From BD2-11 sp965221785 (GTDB lineage: Bacteria > Gemmatimonadota > Gemmatimonadetes > Longimicrobiales > Gaopeijiaceae): DNA of 64,000 bases. Made by a program: the position numbers and the translations under genes. The notes beneath the pieces were generated by a model. That model had not been told where the DNA came from. It ran no database searches and saw only the letters and a list, made by a program, of their open reading frames with translations. This document shows, piece after piece, positions 33,633 through 41,944 of the stretch (the stretch's first letter is position 1; the number at the start of each line of letters is the position of its first letter). The DNA is taken from NCBI GenBank assembly GCA_965221785.1, contig CBDCSR010000003.1:310001-374000 (forward strand), given 5' to 3'.

Positions 33633-35048
33633 ATGCCTACCAACGAAGCCGTACAAGACATCGGCCTCGACGACTACAAGTACCACTTCATCACCGAGGA
33701 CGAACCCGTCTTCCGCAGCGGCCGCGGCCTGAACGAGAAGGTCGTGCGCGAGATTTCCGCGCAGAAGGGCGAGCCCGAGTGGATGCTCGACTTCCGCCTC
33801 AAGTCGCTCGGCATCTACAACGCCAAACCGATGCCCACCTGGGGCGGCGACCTCTCCCAACTGGAGTCGGTTCTGGGCGAAATCTTCTTCTACGTGCGCC
33901 CCCAGGAGCGCATGGAGCGGTCGTGGGACGATGTCCCGGCGAACATCAAGGAGACCTTCGACCGGCTGGGGATCCCCGAGGCGGAGCGCGACATCCTGGC
34001 CGGGGTCGGCGCCCAGTACGAATCAGAGATGGTCTACCATTCCCTCAAGGAGGAGTGGGAGGCCCAGGGCGTCATCTTCGACTCCATCGAGGACGGCCTG
34101 CGCAACCACCCGGAACTTTTCCGCGAGCACTTCGCCACTGTGGTGCCGCCCGGCGACAACAAGTTCGCGGCCATGAACTCTGCCGTGTGGTCCGGGGGTT
34201 CCTTCGTCTACATCCCGCCCGGCGTCGAGCTCGAGACCCCGCTACAGGCGTATTTCCGGGTGAACCAGGAGCAGATGGGGCAGTTCGAGCGCACCCTCAT
34301 CATCGCCGACGAGGGCTCGCGCGCCCACTACATCGAGGGCTGCACCGCCCCGGTCTACTCGACCGAGTCCTTCCACTCCGGCGTGATCGAGATCGTGGTC
34401 AAGCCGGGCGCGCATTTCCGCTACACCACCATTCAGAACTGGTCCAACAACATGTACAACCTCGTGACCCAGCGTTCGCTGGTGCACGAGAACGCGACCA
34501 TGGAGTGGCTGGACGGAAACCTCGGCTCCAAGCTCACCATGAAATACCCGTCGTGCTTCCTGGTGGGAGAGAGGGCGCACGGCTCGATTCTGTCGATCGC
34601 CTACGCGGGCAACGGCCAGCACCAGGACACGGGCGGCAAGGTCGTGCACGCGGCGCCCCGCACGAGCTCGTCGATCGTCTCCAAGTCCATCTCCAAGGGC
34701 AGCGGACGGGCGAGCTATCGGGGGCTGTGCAAGGTCTACGAGGGATCCACGGACGCCAGGTCGAACGTGGAATGCGATGCCCTTCTCATCGACGAGGCGG
34801 CGCGCACCGACACCTACCCCTACATCGAGATCGACGAGAACCAGTCCACGGTCGGGCACGAAGCCCGCGTCTCCAAGGTGGGGGAGGAGCAGCTCTTCTA
34901 CCTGATGAGCCGGGGGATGCCGGAAGAGGAAGCCATGGCGCTGATCGTGCGCGGCTTCATCGAGCCCATCGCCCGCCAGCTGCCCCTCGAGTACGCGGTG
35001 GAGTTGAACCGGCTGATCGAGCTGGAGATGGAGGGGTCGGTAGGATAA
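33633..35048 (+). CDS. sufB: SUF Fe-S cluster scaffold SufB
   Basis: 471 residues of normal length, beta-helical SufB: GLDDYKYHFITEDEPVF, WMLDFRLKSLGIY, then YIPPGVELETPLQAYFRVNQEQMGQFERTLIIADEGS and CTAPVYSTESFHSGVIEIVVK. The conserved Cys in SNVECDALLIDE is present, and the C-terminal EEAMALIVRGFIEPIARQLPLEYAVELNRLIELEM binds the partner. Main scaffold where the cluster assembles. 29 bp after sufC. Confidence 0.96.
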   Translation: MPTNEAVQDIGLDDYKYHFITEDEPVFRSGRGLNEKVVREISAQKGEPEWMLDFRLKSLGIYNAKPMPTWGGDLSQLESVLGEIFFYVRPQERMERSWDDVPANIKETFDRLGIPEAERDILAGVGAQYESEMVYHSLKEEWEAQGVIFDSIEDGLRNHPELFREHFATVVPPGDNKFAAMNSAVWSGGSFVYIPPGVELETPLQAYFRVNQEQMGQFERTLIIADEGSRAHYIEGCTAPVYSTESFHSGVIEIVVKPGAHFRYTTIQNWSNNMYNLVTQRSLVHENATMEWLDGNLGSKLTMKYPSCFLVGERAHGSILSIAYAGNGQHQDTGGKVVHAAPRTSSSIVSKSISKGSGRASYRGLCKVYEGSTDARSNVECDALLIDEAARTDTYPYIEIDENQSTVGHEARVSKVGEEQLFYLMSRGMPEEEAMALIVRGFIEPIARQLPLEYAVELNRLIELEMEGSVG

Positions 35049-35114
35049 CGGGGAGCGGCAGGATCACACGCACATCCGCGCCTGCCCGCGGGCGCTGAAT
35101 ATAGAAGCCACGGC

Positions 35115-36476
35115 ATGTCCCAGACATCGACATTACAGGCTCCCGCCGCGGGGCCGCTGGAAGGAGTGACGGCGACCATCAACGCGGCGGCCGTGGAGCG
35201 GCTGGCGGCCGGCGAGCCGGACTGGCTGGCCGAACGCCGCTGGCGGGCCTGGGAGGCCTACGAGCGGACGCCTCTTCCCACGACCCGCCTCGAAGAGTGG
35301 CGCTACACCGACCTGTCGCGCACCCTCGACCTTGACGCTCTGCGTCCCGCAGCCCCCGGAAATCCGATCTCTGCCGACGACTGGCCGCCCGAGCTGCGCC
35401 AGGCCATGCGCCAGGACTGGGACGCTGCCGGGCACATCGTCGAGATCGACGGCCGGGTGGTGCACACCGACCTCCTGCCCGAACTGGCGGCGCAGGGCGT
35501 GGTGCTGATGTCGCTCACGGATGCGGTCGTCAGCCACGAGGACCTGTTGCGCGAGCACCTGGCGGTCGAGGCGATCCCCCCGGACCAGGGGAAGTTCTCG
35601 GCTCTCAACGCTGCGCTCTGGACCGATGGCGCGGTGCTTTTCGTGCCGCGCAACCTGACGCTGACGCTGCCCGTGCGCATCACCCGCTGGGTGTCGGATC
35701 CGGCAGCCGCGTACTTTACCCGCACCCTGGTGGTGGGCGAGGGTGGGTCAACGCTGTCGGTCGTGGAGGAGATCCTCTCGCCGAGCTTTGACGAGCAGGC
35801 CTTTTTCCTGTCCGCCACGGAAGTGCTGGGTGGGGACAACAGCGTCACTCACTACGCATCCCTGCAGCGGATGGGACTCGGTGCATTCCACATGGCGCTC
35901 TACCGCTCGCTGGTCGGACGCGACGCGCGCACGGATTCGCTGCACGTGACCCTGGGGGCGAGCACCGCGCGGCTGGATCTGAACTCGGAGCTGGCCGCGC
36001 CCGGAGCGCACAGCCACATCCTGGGGCTCTATTTCGGCAACGAGGACCAGCACTTCGACCATTGCACCAGCCAGAACCACGCGGCCCCGCACGCCACCAG
36101 CGATCTGCTCTACAAGGGAGCGCTCGACGACGCCTCGGGTTCGGTTTTCCGCGGCATCATCCGGGTGTCTCCCGGCGCCCAGCGCACCGACGCCTACCAG
36201 ACCAACCGCAACCTCCTGCTCTCGGAAGAGGCTTCGGCGCATGCGCTGCCCAACCTCGAAATCGAAGCGGACGATGTCCGTTGTTCCCACGGGGCTACGG
36301 TGGGGCAGTTGGAGGAGGAAGCCCTCTTCTACCTTCAGAGCCGCGGACTCTCGCGCCGGCGGGCGGAACGCCTGGTGGTGCGTGGCTTCCTCCAGGACGT
36401 CCTGCAGCGCCGCCCGCCGGGAAGCGTGACCGAGAAGGTGACGCGCGCCATCGAGGAGAAGCTCCGTGCCCACTAA
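35115..36476 (+). CDS. sufD: SUF Fe-S assembly protein SufD
   Basis: 453 residues; paralogue of SufB forming the heterodimer. It shows PLPTTRLEEWRYTDLSRTL near residues 56-74, then VDLFVPRNLTLTLPVRI-like strands, DHCTSQNHAAPHATSDLLYKGALDDASGSVFRGIIRV, SHGATVGQLEEEALFYLQSRGLSRRRAERLVVRGFLQDVLQR. There is no Shine-Dalgarno just before the ATG, while TATAGA at 35100-35105 lies 9 bases ahead of it. Confidence 0.93.
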   Translation: MSQTSTLQAPAAGPLEGVTATINAAAVERLAAGEPDWLAERRWRAWEAYERTPLPTTRLEEWRYTDLSRTLDLDALRPAAPGNPISADDWPPELRQAMRQDWDAAGHIVEIDGRVVHTDLLPELAAQGVVLMSLTDAVVSHEDLLREHLAVEAIPPDQGKFSALNAALWTDGAVLFVPRNLTLTLPVRITRWVSDPAAAYFTRTLVVGEGGSTLSVVEEILSPSFDEQAFFLSATEVLGGDNSVTHYASLQRMGLGAFHMALYRSLVGRDARTDSLHVTLGASTARLDLNSELAAPGAHSHILGLYFGNEDQHFDHCTSQNHAAPHATSDLLYKGALDDASGSVFRGIIRVSPGAQRTDAYQTNRNLLLSEEASAHALPNLEIEADDVRCSHGATVGQLEEEALFYLQSRGLSRRRAERLVVRGFLQDVLQRRPPGSVTEKVTRAIEEKLRAH

Positions 36477-36550
36477 CAGGCCGAGAGCGGCCAGCGCGAA
36501 GGCGTCCCCGCTGCGGGAAGGAGGCCGCGCGCCCGGGGAGGAAAGGGCCG

Positions 36551-36877
36551 GTGTTTAGGAAGAAACCCGAGTGGCACTGCGTGGCGGATGTGGAATCCTG
36601 CCCTCCGGGATCCCTGCTCGCGGTCATGGCCGGAGACATCCCGGTGGTGCTGGCCAACGTGGACGGCACCTTCCATGCCCTGCGCGACCGCTGCTCCCAC
36701 GCCGACTATCCCCTCTCCGACGGGACGCTGGAGGGTGACCAGGTCGAGTGCATGTACCACGGGGCCCGCTTCGACGTCGCCAGTGGACGTGCGCGCTGTC
36801 TGCCCGCGATCCGGCCGGTCCGCTCCTACCCGACCGAGGTGAGGGACTCGGCGGTGTTCGTGCTGGCGGGAAAATGA
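36551..36877 (+). CDS. Rieske [2Fe-2S] ferredoxin
   Basis: 108 residues starting at a GTG behind GGAGGAAAGGG. The two Rieske ligand pairs are CSH in RCSHADYPLSDG and CMYH in VECMYHGARFDVASG. Soluble, with no leader or membrane anchor, resembling ferredoxin subunits of non-heme iron oxygenases. Its place between sufD and sufS, with an ATGA overlap to sufS, points to a role in the SUF pathway (electron donor or cluster carrier). This arrangement also occurs in other suf loci. Confidence 0.88.
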   Translation: MFRKKPEWHCVADVESCPPGSLLAVMAGDIPVVLANVDGTFHALRDRCSHADYPLSDGTLEGDQVECMYHGARFDVASGRARCLPAIRPVRSYPTEVRDSAVFVLAGK

Positions 36878-38151
36878 ACGGCCCGGCGGCGCCGGCCGGG
36901 GCCCGCACCAGCGACCGGCGTTCGCGCGCGAACGCCTTCGCCGCCGCGGCCCGGCGCGACTTCCCGGCCCTCCAGCAGGAGGTCCACGGCAAGCCGCTGG
37001 TCTACCTCGACAACGCCGCTTCCACCCAGAAGCCCAACGCGGTCATCGACGCGATCGCGCGCTACTACCGGCACGACCACGCCAACGTGCACCGGGGCAT
37101 CCACGAGCTGGGGCGCCGGGCGACCGAGGCCTACGAGGGCGCGCGCCGGAAGGTGGCCCGCTTCCTGGGCGCCGCCGATCCCGCCGAGGTCGTCTGGACG
37201 CGCGGCACCACCGAGGCGATCAACCTGGTGGCGAGCGCCTGGAGCAGCACCTTCCTCGGCGAGGGCGACGAAATCGTGCTCTCCACCCAGGAGCACCACT
37301 CCAACCTGGTGCCGTGGCAGCTCGCCGCCGCCCGCGCCGGAGCCCGCCTGCGCTACCTGGAACTCGACGACGAGGGCCGGCTCCGGCTCGACCGGCTCCC
37401 GGGACTGCTCTCGCCGCGCACCCGCATGGTGGCGCTCTCCCATGTGTCCAACGCGCTGGGCACGGTCAACCCGGTAGCGGAGATCGCGGAGCAGGTGCAG
37501 GCCGCCGGCGCCCTCCTGCTGGTGGACGGCGCGCAGGGCGCCCCCCACCTCCCCATCGACGTCGCGGCGCTCGGGTGCGACTTCTACGCAATCTCGGGCC
37601 ACAAGATGTGCGGGCCCACCGGGATCGGCGCACTGTGGGGGCGGCGCGAGCTGCTCGAGCGGATGGAGCCCTACCAGGGCGGCGGCGAGATGATCTCGGT
37701 GGTGGAGCGCGACTACAGCACCTGGGCCGCGGTGCCGCACAAGTTCGAGGCCGGCACCCCCAACGTGGCCGGCGCGGTGGGGATGGGGGCGGCCGCTGAC
37801 TACCTCACGGCCATCGGGCACGGTGCGCTCGCCGAACACGAGCGCACCGTGCTTGAGTACGCGCTCGAGCGGCTGGCGACCGTCGAGGGCATCCGCCTTT
37901 TCGGGCCGCCCGCCGACGAGCGCTGCGGGGTGGTGTCCTTCCTGCTCGACCATGCCCACGCTCACGACGTGGCAACCATCCTGGACACGGAAGGGGTGGC
38001 GGTGCGGGCGGGCCACCACTGCGCCCAGCTGGTCATGAAGCACTTCGGCGTGCACGCCACCTCGCGCGCGTCGTTCTACTTCTACAACGACACCGAAGAC
38101 GTGGACCGGCTGGTCGAGGGGCTGGACCGGGTGAACGCCATCTTCGGGTGA
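36874..38151 (+). CDS. sufS: Cysteine desulfurase SufS
   Basis: 425 residues. PLP Lys in YAISGHKMCGPTG, PVYLDNAASTQKP at the N-terminus, TQEHHSNLVPWQ, and the catalytic Cys in GVAVRAGHHCAQLVMKHFGV. Releases sulfur from cysteine as a persulfide for cluster assembly. The ATG at 36874 overlaps the Rieske stop. The N-terminus has about 30 extra residues before the conserved RRDFPALQ. Confidence 0.94.
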   Translation: MNGPAAPAGARTSDRRSRANAFAAAARRDFPALQQEVHGKPLVYLDNAASTQKPNAVIDAIARYYRHDHANVHRGIHELGRRATEAYEGARRKVARFLGAADPAEVVWTRGTTEAINLVASAWSSTFLGEGDEIVLSTQEHHSNLVPWQLAAARAGARLRYLELDDEGRLRLDRLPGLLSPRTRMVALSHVSNALGTVNPVAEIAEQVQAAGALLLVDGAQGAPHLPIDVAALGCDFYAISGHKMCGPTGIGALWGRRELLERMEPYQGGGEMISVVERDYSTWAAVPHKFEAGTPNVAGAVGMGAAADYLTAIGHGALAEHERTVLEYALERLATVEGIRLFGPPADERCGVVSFLLDHAHAHDVATILDTEGVAVRAGHHCAQLVMKHFGVHATSRASFYFYNDTEDVDRLVEGLDRVNAIFG

Positions 38152-38176
38152 GGCGACAGACCGCGGAAACCGCACC

Positions 38177-38635
38177 ATGACGCAGATCGCCCTGAGTTCG
38201 CTCTACCAGCAACTCATCCTCGAGCATTACCGCAAGCCGCGAAACAAGGGCCGCCTGCCCGCCGCGACCGTGGTCGTGCACATGAACAACCCCGTCTGCG
38301 GCGACGATATCCAGTTGTATCTGGCGGTGGATGCCGAGCAGCGGGTGACCGCCGCCACCTTCCTCGGCCACGGCTGCTCCATCTCGCAGGCCTCGGTGTC
38401 GATGATGACCGTTCGCCTGAAGGGGAAGACCCTCGCCGAGGGCCTGGCGCTCGCCGAGCGCTTCACCGAGATGATGCACGGGAGCAAGGAAGCCGCCCGC
38501 GACAGGACGCTGGGCGAACTGCGCGCGCTTCAGGGGGTGAGCAAGTTCCCGGTGCGCATCAAGTGCGCTCTACTGGGTTTCGACGCGCTGCAGGAGGCCG
38601 CGAAGCGGGTCCGCGAAGAGTCGGACGACTCGTAA
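38177..38635 (+). CDS. sufU: SUF sulfur-transfer protein SufU
   Basis: 152 residues with the SufU metal site: CGDD near residue 42, the GHGCSISQASVSMM Cys near residue 66 and the Cys of VRIKCALLGFDAL near 128. SufU binds zinc and accepts the persulfide from SufS. The insertion separating SufU from IscU (around HGSKEAARDRTLGEL) is present. Last suf gene; it faces a minus-strand gene 49 bp away. Confidence 0.93.
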   Translation: MTQIALSSLYQQLILEHYRKPRNKGRLPAATVVVHMNNPVCGDDIQLYLAVDAEQRVTAATFLGHGCSISQASVSMMTVRLKGKTLAEGLALAERFTEMMHGSKEAARDRTLGELRALQGVSKFPVRIKCALLGFDALQEAAKRVREESDDS

Positions 38636-38684
38636 CGCCGCCGGCTGCGGCGCGCCCCGCCGCCGGAACCCCGTTCGCCAGGCT

Positions 38685-39929
38685 TCACGGCTCGAGCACC
38701 ACCTTCACCGCCCCGCTCGCGCGATGGTTGGCGGCGGCGGCCAGCGCCGTGCGGAACTGTGCCAGCGGGAAGACGTGGGTCACCATCTTCTCCAGGGGTG
38801 TGCCCGTCTCCTCCATCAGTTCGTGCGCGATCGCCATGGTGTGGCGGGTCCCCCCCCGCCAGCGCTCCAGTCCGTAGCCCACGTAGCCCTTCAGGTCGAG
38901 CTCCCGGGCCCACATCGCCGTCAGATCGAGCGTGGTCCGGCCCGCGCATCCCAGCATCACCACGCGTCCCCGCGGGGCGGCGAAGCTCAGGGCCTGGGAA
39001 AGGCTTCCCGCGCTGCCCACGCAGTCGAAGATCAGCGGAAAGCCTCCCCGCTCGAAGACCTCGGGACCCACGATGGGCTGATAGGCCACGGCTCCGGTGT
39101 CGACCAGCGCGTTGCGCGCCTCCAGACCTGGCGACACCACGTCGGAGGCGCCGAAGGCGCGCGCCATCTCCGCTTCGTGCCGGCGCTTGGTCTGGCCCAG
39201 CAGGAACCCGTCGAAGCCCAGTGCGCGCAACGCCCAGATGGTGCCCAGCGCGATGGGGCCGCTGCCGATCACGAGCACGGGCTCGTCCGGGTGAGGGGGG
39301 CTGCGGAGCGCGCCGTGCAACCCGATGGAGACCGGTTCGGTCAGGACCGCGCGGCGGTCGGGGATGGCGTCCGGAACCGGAAACAACTGGCTCTCGTGCG
39401 CCACCATGCGCTCCGCCCAGCCTCCCGGAAGATCGCCGTGGTAGCCGATGGTGAGCCCGCGTCCCAGGCGGCTGCCGTCCTCGCGCGCGGGGCCCTCCTC
39501 CCCTGCCTGCTCGCACGTGGAATGGAGCCCCTCGTCGCACGACCGGCAGTCGTCCGCCGCGCCAAAGCCCCGGGTGGTGCAGGAGATCATCGGGTCCACC
39601 ACCACCCGCTGGCCCACCTCCAGTCCGCGCACGTTAGGCCCGGTCTCCGCCACCCGGGCCAGAACCTCGTGTCCGAGCACCGCCGGGAAGGAGCCGAAGG
39701 GCTCCATCGACGGGCTGGCGGCATAGGTCACGTTGCTGATGTCGGAGCCGCAGACGCCGCTCTGCAGCACCTCCAGCCCCACCCACGACGGCCCCGGCAG
39801 CGCGGGGGCGGGCAACTCCTCCAGCTTGACGCCCCCGGCAGCCCCGAAGAGCGCCCAGTCGGTCACCCGGCCAAGGGACTTGGCGATCAGGTAACCGGGA
39901 ATGGAAACGTGGAAACGGACGGCGCGCAT
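38685..39929 (-). CDS. Zinc-dependent alcohol dehydrogenase (MDR family)
   Basis: 414 residues. The medium-chain dehydrogenase pattern is clear: SGVCGSDI with the catalytic zinc Cys, VLGHEVLARV with the His/Glu, a structural zinc loop (CTTRGFGAADDCRSCDEGLHSTCEQAG), and the Rossmann motif VLVIGSGPIALGTIWALRALG. It lies 38 bp after the FAD subunit gene of the molybdenum enzyme on the same strand, so it may act on the same pathway. The substrate is unknown. Confidence 0.85.
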   Translation of the reverse strand: MRAVRFHVSIPGYLIAKSLGRVTDWALFGAAGGVKLEELPAPALPGPSWVGLEVLQSGVCGSDISNVTYAASPSMEPFGSFPAVLGHEVLARVAETGPNVRGLEVGQRVVVDPMISCTTRGFGAADDCRSCDEGLHSTCEQAGEEGPAREDGSRLGRGLTIGYHGDLPGGWAERMVAHESQLFPVPDAIPDRRAVLTEPVSIGLHGALRSPPHPDEPVLVIGSGPIALGTIWALRALGFDGFLLGQTKRRHEAEMARAFGASDVVSPGLEARNALVDTGAVAYQPIVGPEVFERGGFPLIFDCVGSAGSLSQALSFAAPRGRVVMLGCAGRTTLDLTAMWARELDLKGYVGYGLERWRGGTRHTMAIAHELMEETGTPLEKMVTHVFPLAQFRTALAAAANHRASGAVKVVLEP

Positions 39930-39967
39930 ATTGTTGCTCGGTGTGGTTCGGGTCGGGTTGGGTTGGC

Positions 39968-40963
39968 TCAGGAGCCGTTCCGCTCCCGCAGCGCCCCGAG
40001 TGCAAGACGAACCTGCACCGGCACCATCGCCCGCCGCCAGTCCGCATCGACGATCGCGTTCTCGAGGGGATGGCACTGGCGATGGGCGCGCTCCGCGAGC
40101 GCCTCGATCACCTCGGTGGTGAGCGTGCGGCCCAGGGCGATGCGGGCCCACCCGGTCAGCAGCCGCGGACGGGCGCCCAGCGCGGTCACCACGCCCATGA
40201 TCTGGCAGACCCTTCCGGAGCGCTGGAAGTCGGCGGAGACCGCCACCGAGAGCAGCGGGAAGTCGATCGAGCGGCGCTGGCGCAGTTTGGTGTACGCCGC
40301 GCGGCTGTCGCGCGAGGGAAACGGAATGCGCACCCGGGTCACGATCTCGCCCGGCTTCCTGCGGCTGTTCCAGATGCCGTCCGCCAGGAAGAAGTCGTTC
40401 AGACCCACTTCCCGGCGTCCCTCCGGTCCGGCCAGCTCGACGGTCGCGCCCAGGGTCATGAGCACGGGCGGGGTATCGGCCGAATGCGCGGCCACGCACT
40501 TCTTCCCCACGCGGGTGACGTGGCAGACGTCTCCATCCTTCTTCAGGCAGTATCCGAGGGCATCTCGCCAGAACTCCGTCTGGTTGTAGTAGGTGCAGCG
40601 GGTGTCCAGGCAGATGTTGCCTCCCAGGGTGCCCATGTTGCGCAGTTGCGGCCCCGCCACCTGCCCGGCCGACGAGGCCAGCGACGGGAACCGGCGCCGC
40701 ACCTCCGGATGGCGCGCCACCGAGGCCAGCGACTCGGCGCCTCCGATCACCAGGGCGCTGCCATCGCGCCTGAACCCTCTCATGCCCGGGATCTGCCTGA
40801 GCGCGACCAGGTGGTCGGGGGTGAACAGTCGGTGCTTCATGTTGGGGATGAGGTCGGTGCCCCCGGAGACCGGAAGCGCCCGGCTCCCCCAGCGGTCCAG
40901 CAGCCCCACGGCTTCATCGACCGTTCGGGGCCGGTGATAGCGGAACGGGGGCAGGCGCAGCAT
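39968..40963 (-). CDS. FAD-binding subunit of molybdenum hydroxylase with four-Cys insertion (4-hydroxybenzoyl-CoA reductase beta-like)
   Basis: 331 residues. FAD motifs are LPVSGGTDLIPNMKH and LRNMGTLGGNICLDTR. Immediately afterwards comes an insertion with Cys123, Cys139, Cys147 and Cys156, spaced 16/8/9. In 4-hydroxybenzoyl-CoA reductase a four-cysteine insertion of this kind in the FAD subunit holds an additional [4Fe-4S] cluster. Ordinary xanthine or CO dehydrogenase FAD subunits lack it. The C-terminal CODH-type domain begins near LRQRRSIDFPLLSVAV. Start codon at 40963 adjoins the preceding stop. Confidence 0.9.
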   Translation of the reverse strand: MLRLPPFRYHRPRTVDEAVGLLDRWGSRALPVSGGTDLIPNMKHRLFTPDHLVALRQIPGMRGFRRDGSALVIGGAESLASVARHPEVRRRFPSLASSAGQVAGPQLRNMGTLGGNICLDTRCTYYNQTEFWRDALGYCLKKDGDVCHVTRVGKKCVAAHSADTPPVLMTLGATVELAGPEGRREVGLNDFFLADGIWNSRRKPGEIVTRVRIPFPSRDSRAAYTKLRQRRSIDFPLLSVAVSADFQRSGRVCQIMGVVTALGARPRLLTGWARIALGRTLTTEVIEALAERAHRQCHPLENAIVDADWRRAMVPVQVRLALGALRERNGS

Positions 40964-41944
40964 TCAGCGACCTCTTGCGGGCGCATCGGCCGGCTCTTCG
41001 TCCGCACCGCCCGGATCGAGGGGTCTTGCCACCATGATCCCGTCCTGGCCTCCGATGCGCTGCACGCGCGCCGAGAGCGGCACCTCGCTGATCTGGACCT
41101 CGGACCCGACCAGTGGAGCGTGCAGCAGGTACACGCTGCCGTCCCGCACCAGCGCCAGCCCGGTATGCGCGATGTCGAGGCCTGCAACGGTGGACGTGGC
41201 GGCGATGATGTCGCCGTGGGCGATGCCGTGAGCCGCTTCCTCGATGTCGTCCTCGCCGATGTAGTAGCGCGGCCGCGCGCTCAGCCGCGCCTCCATGCGC
41301 GTGATCTCGTCGACCACGCCGGGCTCGGAGAGCTGCCGGTAGGCGTCCGGGTGCGTCGACATGAAGTCGATCGCGGTGTCGTCGGCCACCCCGCCGAGCT
41401 CCCGGGAGACGTCGCGCACCAGCCCCCGCGCCTCGTTGTCGGCGATCCACTCCGAGAAGTAGTGAAGCCGGCTCGGATAGCCCTCGAGCTTCCCTCCCCG
41501 GTACCGGATCCCGGTGAGCAGGCGCCGGTACTCGTCGCGCAGCCACTCCTCGTCCTCGAGCACGGAGGGATTGTGGAGATGAACGAAGCGGCCCAGCGCG
41601 AGCACGTTCTCGACGAAGGTGACGCAGTCGAGTTCCCTCAGGTTGACGACCAGCCGCTCGGGACCCTCAACCTCCAGTGTCGCAGGCACATACGCGGTGC
41701 CCACGAAGCCGACCCCGATGCGTGCCATGGTCTCGCCCAGCGGGAGGTGGTGGAGCCCTTCCTCCCAGGCGCGGGCGAGGGTGGAGCTCACGATGTCCCA
41801 GTCCTCCGCCGTCCCCTCGGACATCGCCAGCAGGCGGGCCTCTTCGCCGGAAGACGGCGAATCGCAGGATGCAATGGTCAGAACGGCAGCGATGGCCCCG
41901 GCGCATCGCATCAAGCGCCTGCCATTTGCGCCGGCGTTCATCAA
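40964..41944 (-). CDS. DUF1460-type lipoprotein (amidase-like)
   Basis: 326 residues with a lipobox LTIASC (Cys about residue 27). The rest follows the DUF1460/NlpC-P60-like pattern: the presumptive catalytic Cys in LRELDCVTFVENVLALGR and the His in GLDIAHTGLALV. Family members hydrolyse amide bonds, some in cell wall peptides. Its ATG overlaps the Mo-subunit stop (ATGA) and its stop abuts the FAD-subunit start, so it is firmly within the operon. A lipoprotein in a cytosolic enzyme operon is unexpected. Confidence 0.8.
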   Translation of the reverse strand: MMNAGANGRRLMRCAGAIAAVLTIASCDSPSSGEEARLLAMSEGTAEDWDIVSSTLARAWEEGLHHLPLGETMARIGVGFVGTAYVPATLEVEGPERLVVNLRELDCVTFVENVLALGRFVHLHNPSVLEDEEWLRDEYRRLLTGIRYRGGKLEGYPSRLHYFSEWIADNEARGLVRDVSRELGGVADDTAIDFMSTHPDAYRQLSEPGVVDEITRMEARLSARPRYYIGEDDIEEAAHGIAHGDIIAATSTVAGLDIAHTGLALVRDGSVYLLHAPLVGSEVQISEVPLSARVQRIGGQDGIMVARPLDPGGADEEPADAPARGR

